The notes: generated by a model not told the origin, from the letters alone. Numbered from the stretch's first letter, positions 48,541 through 57,163 are shown. The stretch: 63,551 nucleotides of DNA from Bacillus mobilis (GCF_001884045.1 NZ_MACF01000090.1:1-63551), one strand, 5' to 3'. A program made the numbers and translations.

Positions 48541-48781
48541 TTTTTTTTGAAAGTCAATATATTTTTTGAAAGGCATATTTACATACGGAAGTATTCAATG
48601 TGATATTCGTTGATGTGAAGGGAATGTTGGATTGTAAAACGGGAGTAAAAATTTGTAGAGAATTGTAAAAATTGTAGAGAAAGTTGATATTTATAGGAGT
48701 AAAGAAGGTATTGTTTAAATTTACAGAGAATAATACAACAATCCACTTGCTGGAAAGAACAAACCAAAAGAGGTGACTGAA

Positions 48782-48991
48782 ATGCTTGCGATGGGAGTAT
48801 TATTTGGCATTATTGCTATAATTGGTTTTATGTGGTTATATTATTCGCGTTCGTTTAAACAAGCAGAAGTTTTACTCTTTCAAAAAGGTAGTTTGTTGAC
48901 AAGTCAGTCTAGATATTTAGTATGTCCGAAGTGTGGAAGTGCACAGGCCAGAAGTGGAGGGTATCAAGAGTGTTGCAAAATTAGATTATGA
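48782..48991 (+). CDS. Membrane-anchored mini zinc-ribbon protein
   Basis: 69 residues. One N-terminal membrane helix (MGVLFGIIAIIGFMWLYY), a basic linker, then CPKCGSAQARSGGYQECCKI, a possible zinc site with four cysteines. AGAGGTGA precedes ATG 48782; the earlier ATG (48773) lies within that site. It ends abruptly after the last cysteines, so it could be a truncated zinc ribbon. No function assigned. Confidence 0.6.
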   Translation: MLAMGVLFGIIAIIGFMWLYYSRSFKQAEVLLFQKGSLLTSQSRYLVCPKCGSAQARSGGYQECCKIRL

Positions 48992-49034
48992 AAGAAGGAA
49001 GCCTCACATTATTTTGTGAGGCTTCCTTCCTTAC
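48991..49034. terminator. Bidirectional terminator
   Basis: GAAGGAAGCCTCACA pairs with TGTGAGGCTTCCTTC between convergent genes. Confidence 0.85.
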
Positions 49035-49807
49035 AATTTCATGGCACTCCAAATTGTCCACCGATCTCTTTCAATGATAGGAGAGGTGTTTTGTAAGGCG
49101 GTCTGGACCTGTTGTAGAAGTTGAGAAAGCTCATGATCTGTTAATTCGTATAGAATGGATCGACCTGTTCGAGGTGATAAATCTTGTAACAATGCTTCTA
49201 CAGAATCATGTATTTTGCGTACTTCCCATTGTGTTTGAGTGGGAAACACGTGAAGAAAATATTTTTGTAATTCTTGTTGTATCGTGGTGGTTTTTGGTCT
49301 CCTTTTTGCTTCTATTTCAATAAGTTTTGGAAAGATGGAGAAAAAATACCCACGAATGTGTTCGGGGCTTCCTGGAATTGTACAATCTTCAATGGTGCGG
49401 TCTTGTACAATGAGTACACCGTTTTTCTTTAATATACGAGAAGCTTCACTTAGAAATGTAGGAATGTCTTGTAAATGATGAATCACTGCGCGCGAAATCA
49501 CAATGTCGAATGTTTCATTAGGATATGGGACGCTATGTGCATCACCATGAATGAAAGAAATGTTTGGAAAACCGCTACAATTTTCTTTTGCTGCCTGTAA
49601 TATTTCTTTTGAAAAATCAAGCCCAACAACACTTTTTGCTCCCATAAAGGCGAGTTCTTTCGTATAAATACCGCCACCACAGCCGATATCGATTATTTGC
49701 TTGTTTTGTATATTTGTAATACTTTTGATCATTTCACCCCAAGAAATATGGGCGTTTCGCTGTGCGTATGTGTATTTATTATTTGCATCGTGAAAATTAA
49801 TGGACAT
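49031..49807 (-). CDS. Class I SAM-dependent methyltransferase
   Basis: 258 residues. Motif I IIDIGCGGGIYTKELAFMGA binds SAM, motif II is VVGLDFSKEIL, then HGDAHSVPYPNETFDIVISRAVIHH and RILKKNGVLIVQD. This UbiE/Methyltransf_11 pattern does not define the substrate. A C-terminal extension of about 100 residues (from EHIRGYFFSIFP) is not conserved in general families. AAAGGAGG lies upstream. It stands alone between a terminator and the TnpB-like locus. Confidence 0.85.
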   Translation of the reverse strand: MSINFHDANNKYTYAQRNAHISWGEMIKSITNIQNKQIIDIGCGGGIYTKELAFMGAKSVVGLDFSKEILQAAKENCSGFPNISFIHGDAHSVPYPNETFDIVISRAVIHHLQDIPTFLSEASRILKKNGVLIVQDRTIEDCTIPGSPEHIRGYFFSIFPKLIEIEAKRRPKTTTIQQELQKYFLHVFPTQTQWEVRKIHDSVEALLQDLSPRTGRSILYELTDHELSQLLQQVQTALQNTSPIIERDRWTIWSAMKL

Positions 49808-50013
49808 GAAAAAGACCTCCTTTCAATGCTTAGTATAGCGTATTTTATAGTGTGTCACGTTTTTGTTTTTTGTATGAAGAGTATAAGGATTTCTTATTGT
49901 AAAGGGAGGTAATAACAGTAAATAAGAATCTATAAAAATTTACAATTACAGGTTTTATATTTTACAGAATTCAACCTATAATATTTTCAGGTGATGAAAA
50001 GGGGGGGGAAAGG

Positions 50014-51561
50014 ATGAAAACAACACGTACTTGTAAAATCAATTCTATTACAAAAGAACAAACGGAAGCTTTAATTACTTTGATCCGTACGTTCGAAAGT
50101 GCAAAACGATATAGTTTTAATCGTTTGATTGAGGGCGAAAACGAGAAAGAATTGATAAAAAAACTACAACCTAAATATTTGTTAAATAAACGTTTTTGTG
50201 AAGATGCGATTTTACAAGCGCAAACGATCCTTTTCTCTCAAAAAGAACTTCTTCCTGTTTACCTAGAAAACAATCAAAAAAAGTTAGAAAAGACGTTACA
50301 AAAAATAGATGATTATGAGCGCGGCAAAAAAAGACCTAAACAAGTTGCATTAGAAACTTGTTTAATTGGCTTAAGAAAACGAAAACAAAAATTAGAACAA
50401 AAAATTGAAATGTATGCAAAACATATTAAAAATAAAACATTACCTCCTATTATTTTTGGTGGGCGGAAAAATTTCTATGAAAGAATGAAAAACAAGATAT
50501 CCAATCAAGAATGGAAAGATTTGCGGACACGACAATTATATTCTCGTGGAGATAAAAGCAAAAAAGGGAATTTGAACATGCGCATTACAGTTGATGACTG
50601 TGGGCAAGGATGGTTAGAAATTGCAAATCCATTAGGACGAACAAATGGAAAAACAAAAAGCCCACGAATCAAAGTTCCGATTATCATTCCATATCATTTT
50701 TATCATCAAATCACAAATGTCGTTATGGGAAAGCAACTCGGTGTAAATCCAAAAGGAAAACCGATTATAGAGCATCAAAAATATAGTGTAGAAATCATTC
50801 GTAAACAAAATGAATTTTATGTAAATATTTCGTTTGATGAAACAGAAATAGGTCGTGTACTAGATTTCAAGGAAACACCACAATCAGATGTAATTGCAGG
50901 AATTGATGTAAATCCGGACCGCATTGCAGTTAGTTTATGTACAAAACAAGGTAATTTTAAAGGGTCAAAAAATTTTTATCTACACAATCTGAATGCGTTT
51001 TCAACAAATAAACGCGCCACGATAATTGGACAAATCGTACAACAAATTAAAACATGGTTGTTGGAAAACAATGTAGGTGGAATTGTTTTAGAAGATTTAA
51101 AGTTTCAACAATCTCATGATACTGATAAATACAGTAATCGTAATTTGCATCAATTTACGTATAAAAAGATGTTGAACAGTTTAATTCGTATGTCTCTTTG
51201 TAACGGATTTTCTGTTAAAACAGTAAACCCCGCTTATACAAGTGTGATTGGAAAATTAAAATACAGTAAAAATTTCGGTATTAGCGTTCATGAAGCAGCC
51301 GCCTTCACGATCGCAAGACGTGGATTAGAATTGCAAGAACAATTACCAAAAGAGATTATATTATTATTAAAAAAACAAATTACAACAAAACTGCGTATTC
51401 TTGTTGCTTCCATGGAAGAAAGTAAAAAGAATACGCAAAAAGTATATAAAAAATGGTTACAAACAATTCAAACGTGGAAAGAATATCACAATTGGAAATT
51501 GTGGAGCATTCTTCACAAAACTGTTTATATGAGCAATCAACAATTCGTATTTAAAATTTAA
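50014..51561 (+). CDS. TnpB-related (IS200/IS605 OrfB-like) RuvC protein
   Basis: 515 residues, longer than typical TnpB (about 370-400). The RuvC-like core is at the C-terminal half: D298 in GIDVNPDRIAV, E360 in GGIVLEDLKF, and the third segment GISVHEAAAFTIARRG, where the usual Asp is replaced by a His-Glu pair (426-427). No CxxC zinc finger is present. The N-terminal half is basic and helical with a coiled-coil-like insert (residues about 85-145). GGGGGGGAAAGG precedes the ATG. There is no TnpA transposase nearby. TnpB proteins are RNA-guided nucleases; whether this one still cuts is unclear. Confidence 0.85.
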   Translation: MKTTRTCKINSITKEQTEALITLIRTFESAKRYSFNRLIEGENEKELIKKLQPKYLLNKRFCEDAILQAQTILFSQKELLPVYLENNQKKLEKTLQKIDDYERGKKRPKQVALETCLIGLRKRKQKLEQKIEMYAKHIKNKTLPPIIFGGRKNFYERMKNKISNQEWKDLRTRQLYSRGDKSKKGNLNMRITVDDCGQGWLEIANPLGRTNGKTKSPRIKVPIIIPYHFYHQITNVVMGKQLGVNPKGKPIIEHQKYSVEIIRKQNEFYVNISFDETEIGRVLDFKETPQSDVIAGIDVNPDRIAVSLCTKQGNFKGSKNFYLHNLNAFSTNKRATIIGQIVQQIKTWLLENNVGGIVLEDLKFQQSHDTDKYSNRNLHQFTYKKMLNSLIRMSLCNGFSVKTVNPAYTSVIGKLKYSKNFGISVHEAAAFTIARRGLELQEQLPKEIILLLKKQITTKLRILVASMEESKKNTQKVYKKWLQTIQTWKEYHNWKLWSILHKTVYMSNQQFVFKI

Positions 51562-51780
51562 ATGAGAAGGGGGGTACTGGTTTATTTCTTATAACCTCTT
51601 GCATACTACTGACTTGGATGAATGGTAGTATGCAAGGACAGATCGTTCCTAACAGGAACCTGCCGTCATTCTTTCACAATAGGTGGATGAAAAGGTCACA
51701 ACGCTTACGGACAGGAAAAAGGTGAGATTCCTTTTCGGTAGTTGGCATTTGACTTGGTTCGCCAACAATTTATAGATTTT
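51562..51780 (+). ncRNA. Candidate omega-RNA / right-end structured RNA
   Basis: Immediately 3' of the TnpB-like gene, four hairpins follow one another: CTTGCATACTAC (51598-51609) with GTAGTATGCAAG (51625-51636), a perfect 12 bp; GTTCCT/AGGAAC (51645-51659), extended by CAG/CTG; AAAAGG/CCTTTT (51717-51735); and GTTGGC (51741-51746) with GCCAAC (51761-51766). This is where TnpB omega-RNAs lie, with the guide beginning after the last hairpin, here from about 51767. AATCTATAAA at 49927-49936 is the inverse of TTTATAGATT at 51769-51778 and might relate to the element ends. Confidence 0.55.
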
Positions 51781-51806
51781 TATAAGAATTTTAAACCAGG
51801 ATTAAG

Positions 51807-52658
51807 TTGAAAAGGAAATATGTAATGTTGTTGTTTGCTATGTTACTAGCATCTTGTAGTCAAGTTGAGCAAAAAAAAGAAACAAAAAAAGTAGAAGAGA
51901 CGGTGAATGAAGTGAGAGAAACAATAGGGGTAACCGTTATACAAAAAAAAGGTAAAGAGAAAAAGTTACAGGAATCAGAAGCTAAGTTAGTAATAGATAT
52001 TATAGATAAAGCGGAAAAACAAGACGTAACAGGTAGTTTTGGTGAGCCGGAATATGAACTGCAAATTAGTAGAGATGGAAAAAAAGAAATCTATTATGCA
52101 TGGCTAAGAGGAGAAGATAGACGAGGATGGCTACAATATAAGAACGCTATGTACATGCTAAATAAACAAGATACGGAAAAGCTGTTAGCTATATTTCCAA
52201 ATGTTTCAGAACAAAAAGAAGATGAGATGCAGGCAGGTACTTTAACGGAAGTAACAAAAAAAGATTTGCAGATAACCGCGTTTCATATTAAAGCAGGTGA
52301 TCAAAAAGTGAATTATACGGTACGGTATACGATTTCACAATCACTATACAACAAGTTAGAGAAGGAACAAGAATATTATTTGCAAGTCATTTTCCCAGAA
52401 AAAGTTCAAAAATTAATTGGAGCAAAAGAGAGTGAAAAAATTTTAGGAGAAAAGGTAAAGGAAGGGTATAAACAGTATGAATTGCATGCTACTGTGCAGG
52501 TAAAAGATGCTTCAGAATCACAATTAAAGGCATTAGAAACATATTATGAAAATTACGATTTGAAAATATTAAATAGTAAAAAAGAGAAAATAGGTGTTTT
52601 TCAAAATATCATTCAAATTGTTAAAGAGTATGGTGAAAAAATGAATTTACAAAGATAA
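51807..52658 (+). CDS. Lipoprotein of unknown function
   Basis: 283 residues. Basic N-terminus (MKRKYVML), hydrophobic segment and lipobox LLASC, so it is a lipid-anchored extracellular protein. The mature part is Lys/Glu-rich, with two halves that resemble a two-domain binding fold; no known motif. The TTG start keeps the positive charges of the signal; an internal ATG (51825) with AAAAGG upstream would lose them. It lies only about 40 bp beyond the TnpB-associated RNA, so its native promoter region may have been displaced by that element. Confidence 0.75.
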   Translation: MKRKYVMLLFAMLLASCSQVEQKKETKKVEETVNEVRETIGVTVIQKKGKEKKLQESEAKLVIDIIDKAEKQDVTGSFGEPEYELQISRDGKKEIYYAWLRGEDRRGWLQYKNAMYMLNKQDTEKLLAIFPNVSEQKEDEMQAGTLTEVTKKDLQITAFHIKAGDQKVNYTVRYTISQSLYNKLEKEQEYYLQVIFPEKVQKLIGAKESEKILGEKVKEGYKQYELHATVQVKDASESQLKALETYYENYDLKILNSKKEKIGVFQNIIQIVKEYGEKMNLQR

Positions 52659-52672
52659 AGTGAAACTTTAAT
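52655..52672. repeat. bcr1-end fragment
   Basis: ATAAAGTGAAACTTTAAT, identical to the inverted bcr1 terminus, overlaps the stop of the lipoprotein gene. No matching second end is identified. Confidence 0.45.
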
Positions 52673-52716
52673 TACGGGATGAATGTAAAGTCTATACGGC
52701 CTTTCCTAGGAAATGA

Positions 52717-52748
52717 TAATAGAGAGGGGGAGTCCCCTCTCTATTACT
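52717..52748. terminator. Bidirectional terminator
   Basis: TAATAGAGAGGGGGA pairs with CCCCTCTCTATTA, between the lipoprotein gene and the convergent small membrane gene. Confidence 0.85.
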
Positions 52749-52941
52749 TTGCTTTTGCAGATGGCTCATTCATTGATTTTCGTGTAATAAGAAAAGAAAT
52801 CATAAGAGCGGAGAGGATGATTAAAGCAATAAATACGTGATTTGGCAACAAATCTAATAATAATACGTAGCTAACGGTATAAAAAATAAGAGTTGAAGCT
52901 AAAAACGATAGAGCGCCTATTATGAGAGATTGTAAATTCAT
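52744..52941 (-). CDS. Two-helix small membrane protein
   Basis: 65 residues with two membrane helices (SLIIGALSFLASTLIFYTVSYVL and FIALIILSALMISFLI) and a polar C-terminus RKSMNEPSAKAK. AAAGGAGGTG precedes the ATG. No family is recognised. Confidence 0.75.
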   Translation of the reverse strand: MNLQSLIIGALSFLASTLIFYTVSYVLLLDLLPNHVFIALIILSALMISFLITRKSMNEPSAKAK

Positions 52942-53091
52942 TTGTATACACCTCCTTTTATTTATATTTTTGGCTAAAAATGGATTAAATAAACATTATT
53001 TCTAACGATAGAAAAAAATATGTCATAATAGAGAAAGAACCAGCTTTAATGAATAAATATGATTCATTAATGAGAGATAAAGGAGAGGAAT

Positions 53092-54189
53092 ATGAAAAAT
53101 AATAAAAAAGGATTATGGGGAATTATTGTTGCCATAGGTTTATTTTTACTTTCTAAGTTAAAGTGGGTATTTGCAATTTTTAAATTAGCAAAGTTTTCAA
53201 CAGTATTTAGTATGTTTCTATCACTTGGTGCATACGCAGTTATATATGGTTGGAAATTTGGAGTAGCGCTCATTTATTTGTTGTTTATCCATGAAATGGG
53301 CCATTTATGGGCTGCGAAAAGAAAAGGTATACCAACATCACCAGCAATATTTATTCCATTTATGGGTGCTCTTATTGGGATGAAAGAGATGCCGAAAAAT
53401 GCGAAAGATGAAGCTTACATCGCCTATATGGGGCCCCTTTTCGGATTGGTATCATTTTTACCTGCAATTCCACTTTATATAATAACGAAAGAGCCATTTT
53501 GGGCATTAATTATTTTGCTTGGAAGTATGATTAACTTTTTTAACTTGATCCCAGTTTCTCCATTAGATGGTGGACGAATTATCTCAGTTGTAAGTACAAA
53601 GATTTGGGGAGCAGGTCTTATTGTATTGCTCGGTTATTCCATTTACTTTAAAAGTATTTTGGGAGGATTTATTGTTATTATCGGCTGTATGGAATTATAT
53701 AGAGTAATAAAGCGAGATGAGCCGATTAAGGAATTAGGATATAGAATTGATGGAATGAAAGAATATGTTGCAAGGCTTGAAGAGGAGTTAAAAGAAACGG
53801 GTGCAGTGCATCGGAATATATATATGATGCAACATGAAATAAATGTATTAAGACAAAAAGAAAGAGAGAAAGAATTAAAAACAGGAGAACTTCAAAAAAT
53901 TGAAGTGTTAGAGTACCTTTTACCAAAGTTTGAGCCACTTGATTATGTTCCATATGAAGAGGAAAAAGAAACACATACAATTCATATAAGAGAAGCATTT
54001 GAAATGTCAGAAAGAAAATTACAGGAATGGAATACAGAAAAGAGTCAACAGGAAAACTATTATAAAGTGGATATGAAAACGAAATGGACGGTATTTGCTT
54101 GTTATATCGGATTAATGGCTATACTCGGTTACACAGCTTATGAAGGGTATATGGTTTTACAAGAACATTTGCCAACGAGGAATGTCTAG
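53092..54189 (+). CDS. M50-family intramembrane metalloprotease
   Basis: A 365-residue site-2-protease-like protein. Zinc motif HEMGH at 67-71 and the third ligand in NLIPVSPLDGGR (LDGG at 158-161), both within membrane helices. A long cytosolic coiled-coil region (about 215-335) and a final helix near the C-terminus are unusual additions. No PDZ domain, unlike RseP; more like SpoIVFB-type or stand-alone M50B members. Neighbouring gene products give no hint of the substrate. Confidence 0.85.
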   Translation: MKNNKKGLWGIIVAIGLFLLSKLKWVFAIFKLAKFSTVFSMFLSLGAYAVIYGWKFGVALIYLLFIHEMGHLWAAKRKGIPTSPAIFIPFMGALIGMKEMPKNAKDEAYIAYMGPLFGLVSFLPAIPLYIITKEPFWALIILLGSMINFFNLIPVSPLDGGRIISVVSTKIWGAGLIVLLGYSIYFKSILGGFIVIIGCMELYRVIKRDEPIKELGYRIDGMKEYVARLEEELKETGAVHRNIYMMQHEINVLRQKEREKELKTGELQKIEVLEYLLPKFEPLDYVPYEEEKETHTIHIREAFEMSERKLQEWNTEKSQQENYYKVDMKTKWTVFACYIGLMAILGYTAYEGYMVLQEHLPTRNV

Positions 54190-54303
54190 AAAAATATTGT
54201 CGAAATGATAGGAAGAATTTATACAGGAATTAGATTTCTACGAGAGAATGCTACAAGTATAGTACTACATTGTAATATCTCTAGTAGAGAAGGGGTTCTG
54301 TAT

Positions 54304-54822
54304 ATGAAAAAATTGTTAAGTATTTTTGGGATTATTATCGTGATGATCATTGCGAGTTATAGTCTTATGAAAGTTCTGTTACATTATGCGAATAAGCCTG
54401 CTGAGGTAAAGACGATAGCTCAAATAGAAGATGTACAAGAAGAGACAAAAGTACTGGATTTTATTCGTATGACACATGAAAGTTATAATAATTTCTTAAA
54501 TTATGGTAAAGCAGAGAATTATACAGAAGGGGACTGGAACCAATTGAAACAATGGTTTCAACAACAAGAACCATCTTTAAAAAATATACATACGGAAATA
54601 AAGAATGGAAAATTAAAACGCGATGTAAATAGAAGTTATGAAATTGTAAAAAAAGGTGTGGAACTTCAAAATATTGAGTATGTAGTTTATGCACATCGTG
54701 TATACCATGACTTGGATATTATCGTAAATAAATATAGAGGTGAAACGAATATCTGGGGGTATACAGAGTTTGGATATGGGAAAGATATAAGGGTAATTGA
54801 ACAAGCGATACAGTCCAAATAA
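54304..54822 (+). CDS. Membrane-anchored protein of unknown function
   Basis: 172 residues. N-terminal anchor MKKLLSIFGIIIVMIIASYSLMKVLL, then an acidic helical extracellular part (EDVQEETKVLDFIRMTHESYNNFL; NRSYEIVKKGVELQ). GAAGGGG lies about 9 nt before ATG 54304; the longer frame lacks a site. It follows the M50 protease gene and could be co-transcribed; being a single-pass protein it could even be a substrate (inference only). Confidence 0.7.
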   Translation: MKKLLSIFGIIIVMIIASYSLMKVLLHYANKPAEVKTIAQIEDVQEETKVLDFIRMTHESYNNFLNYGKAENYTEGDWNQLKQWFQQQEPSLKNIHTEIKNGKLKRDVNRSYEIVKKGVELQNIEYVVYAHRVYHDLDIIVNKYRGETNIWGYTEFGYGKDIRVIEQAIQSK

Positions 54823-54823
54823 T

Positions 54824-54858
54824 AATAAGCTAGCTAGCATTCTAGTTGGCTTATTTTC
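54824..54858 (+). terminator. Terminator
   Basis: AATAAGCTAGCTAG pairs with CTAGTTGGCTTATT and is followed by TTCTTTT. Confidence 0.65.
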
Positions 54859-54907
54859 TTTTGTAAGTGCAATGTTCATATATTTTTCACAAAAACACCG
54901 TGTGAAT

Positions 54908-54923
54908 AGTGATTAAAATCACA
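54908..54923 (+). promoter_or_regulatory. Crp/Fnr-type palindrome upstream of hmp
   Basis: AGTGA-TTAAAA-TCACA, one mismatch from the Fnr consensus TGTGA-N6-TCACA, about 60 bp before the hmp start. An Fnr/Crp-family gene lies just downstream of hmp. Confidence 0.5.
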
Positions 54924-54984
54924 ATATGTACTATACAATTCAGTTAAACTAAAAACAGTTAAGGAAATAGAGGAGTGGGATACA

Positions 54985-56193
54985 ATGTTAAGTGCAAAAA
55001 CAATTGAAATCGTAAAGTCAACAGTACCATTATTACAAGAAAAAGGCGTTGAAATTACAACGAGATTTTATGAAATTTTATTTTCGGAACATCCGGAGTT
55101 ATTGAATATTTTCAATCATACAAATCAGAAAAAGGGAAGACAACAACAAGCGCTAGCAAATGCTGTTTATGCAGCTGCAACGTACATTGATAATTTAGAA
55201 GCTATTATTCCAGTTGTAAAACAAATTGGTCATAAGCATAGAAGTTTAGGTATTAAAGCGGAGCATTACCCGATTGTAGGTACATGTTTACTACGCGCAA
55301 TTAAAGAGGTTGCAGGTGCACCTGATGAAGTTTTAAATGCATGGGGAGAAGCTTATGGTGTCATTGCTGATGCATTCATTAGCATTGAAGCAGAGATGTA
55401 TGAAGAAGCGGCACATAAAGAAGGTGGATGGAAAGATTTCCGTAACTTTGTAGTTGTTAAAAAAGTAAAGGAAAGCGATGTTATTACGTCATTTTATTTA
55501 AAACCTGAAGATGGCGGGAAAGTTTCTGCATTCATCCCAGGACAATATGTAACGATTCAAATAAATATCGAAGGTGAAACATATACACATAATCGTCAAT
55601 ATAGCTTATCAGATGCTCCTGGAAAAGAATATTATCGTATTAGTGTAAAGAAAGAAAAAGGTGTAGATACACCGGATGGTAAAGTATCTAACTACTTACA
55701 TGATCATGTAAAAGAAGGCGATATGTTACCGGTAAGTGCACCAGCAGGAGATTTCGTATTAAATATGGATTCAACTTTACCAGTTGTACTAATTAGTGGT
55801 GGAGTAGGTATTACTCCGATGATGAGTATGCTAAATACGTTAATTGAACAAGACTCAAAACGTAATGTATGTTTTGTTCATGCGGCGATAAATAGTAATA
55901 CACATGCAATGAAAGAACACGTTGAGGCAGTAGATAATGAATATGAACAAGTTAAAGCATACACTTGCTATTCTGCACCAACTGAAAAAGATTTGGAAAT
56001 GAAGAATTTTGATAAAGAAGGCTTCATTGAAGCTGAATGGTTAAAAACTATTATCCCGACAACAGAAGCAGAATTTTATTTCTGTGGTCCCGTACCATTT
56101 ATGAAACATATAAATGCTGCACTAACTGATTTAGGTGTGAAACAAGAGCATATTCATTATGAATTTTTCGGTCCAGCAGCAAGCTTACAATAA
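54985..56193 (+). CDS. hmp: Flavohemoglobin, nitric oxide dioxygenase
   Basis: 402 residues. Globin domain (about 1-140) with proximal His in KAEHYPIVG and distal Gln/Tyr region; FAD-binding RQYSLSDAP; NAD-binding GGVGITPMMSML; C-terminal FYFCGPVPFM. It converts NO to nitrate with O2 and NADH. GGAGTGGG precedes the ATG. A Fnr-like site upstream suggests oxygen- or NO-responsive control. Confidence 0.94.
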   Translation: MLSAKTIEIVKSTVPLLQEKGVEITTRFYEILFSEHPELLNIFNHTNQKKGRQQQALANAVYAAATYIDNLEAIIPVVKQIGHKHRSLGIKAEHYPIVGTCLLRAIKEVAGAPDEVLNAWGEAYGVIADAFISIEAEMYEEAAHKEGGWKDFRNFVVVKKVKESDVITSFYLKPEDGGKVSAFIPGQYVTIQINIEGETYTHNRQYSLSDAPGKEYYRISVKKEKGVDTPDGKVSNYLHDHVKEGDMLPVSAPAGDFVLNMDSTLPVVLISGGVGITPMMSMLNTLIEQDSKRNVCFVHAAINSNTHAMKEHVEAVDNEYEQVKAYTCYSAPTEKDLEMKNFDKEGFIEAEWLKTIIPTTEAEFYFCGPVPFMKHINAALTDLGVKQEHIHYEFFGPAASLQ

Positions 56194-56209
56194 GGTGGAT
56201 TTGAATAAG

Positions 56210-56243
56210 CGAAAAACGAGGTATTATTTTACCTCGTTTTTTA
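56210..56243. terminator. Bidirectional terminator
   Basis: AAAACGAGGTA pairs with TACCTCGTTTT, with runs on both strands, between hmp and the convergent regulator. Confidence 0.88.
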
Positions 56244-56736
56244 TTTGTTCTCGTAATAGTCGATTTACCGTTTCACGGCGTATACCAATCAGTTGGCCGA
56301 TTTCAGTTTGCGTTAAGATTTCATATATAGGAATGTCACCTAAATATAGTGTGAACCATTCTTGTAAACGATGAAGACGTTCTTTCGGAGAGACGGTTGT
56401 CAATTGATCGATACGCTGCTGCATCATTCTTAATTTTGATTGTAATTGCATAGCAATATTTGCGTATGATGCGGGATTTGCCTGAAGTTGATCGTACCAT
56501 TCACTACTAATGATAGGTTCAACTTCTGTTTTCATTAAAGCGATTGCTGTACCGTGATACTCCTTCGGTGAAATTAAAGAATGGTGAGGTATCGTTTCAC
56601 CTGGAACAATAATGTTGAATAAAAATGGTGTTCCATCTTCTTCGATCCTTACTACTTTTAATAAGCCTGTTTTTATAAAATATAAAGGACCGTCCTCGCC
56701 TTGACGGAATAGTACATCTCCTTTGTGTAGAATCAA
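56224..56736 (-). CDS. Crp/Fnr-family transcriptional regulator
   Basis: A 170-residue shortened Crp/Fnr protein. Cyclic-nucleotide-binding-like fold (KGDVLFRQGEDGPLYFIKTGLLKVVR) without the N-terminal Fe-S cysteines of Fnr; C-terminal winged HTH TQTEIGQLIGIRRETVNRLLRE. The TTG start with GGGGGGC upstream opens directly at the beta-roll, so the usual first ~20-30 residues are missing. Convergent with hmp, hence a candidate regulator of the site at 54908. Confidence 0.88.
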   Translation of the reverse strand: MILHKGDVLFRQGEDGPLYFIKTGLLKVVRIEEDGTPFLFNIIVPGETIPHHSLISPKEYHGTAIALMKTEVEPIISSEWYDQLQANPASYANIAMQLQSKLRMMQQRIDQLTTVSPKERLHRLQEWFTLYLGDIPIYEILTQTEIGQLIGIRRETVNRLLREQIKNEVK

Positions 56737-56906
56737 TGTTAGCCCCCCATTTAAACATTTCTATTTCTTTTATTGTAGCGTATATGTATAAAGACAATAT
56801 GCTATTTAGACAGCAATTTCATTGACGAAATGTATGCTATTACAGTAGTATACTATTTAGTGTGTAATAGTACTAGCAATGAATACGCTGTAGGGGGTTT
56901 AGTATA

Positions 56907-57134
56907 TTGTTAGATGCGATAAAAATGACGGATATGAGAATTCCGGCGAATGCTACCATTCATGTAGAAGAGATGAAAGGTGGAGTCGTATTATCCGTTG
57001 AAGTAGATGGCCAAATTATTTATACGATGGCTTATGATGAAGAAACCGATAGTTATGCCGAATTATATGATCGAAACGATAAGAGGGCGTGCCAAGTACA
57101 TGAGGATTTTATGGGATGGTCACTTCTTCATTAA
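56907..57134 (+). CDS. Small protein of unknown function
   Basis: 75 residues, TTG start with TAGGGGG upstream: MLDAIKMTDMRIPANATIHVEEMKGGVVLSVEVDGQIIYTM. A beta-rich, acidic, soluble protein with no known motif. Followed by a perfect terminator, so monocistronic. Confidence 0.7.
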   Translation: MLDAIKMTDMRIPANATIHVEEMKGGVVLSVEVDGQIIYTMAYDEETDSYAELYDRNDKRACQVHEDFMGWSLLH

Positions 57135-57163
57135 AAAAGATGTCAATATGACATCTTTTTTTA
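57134..57163 (+). terminator. Terminator
   Basis: AAAAAAGATGTCA pairs with TGACATCTTTTTT. Confidence 0.88.

Noticed and set aside
48305-48550. 81-codon frame on the plus strand upstream of brnQ
   Set aside because: It is antisense to the brnQ T-box and has no ribosome binding site.
49921-51780. Defined terminal inverted repeats of the TnpB element
   Set aside because: AATCTATAAA/TTTATAGATT is a 10-bp inverted match but lies in very AT-rich DNA and IS200/IS605 elements do not use such repeats; element ends are left open.
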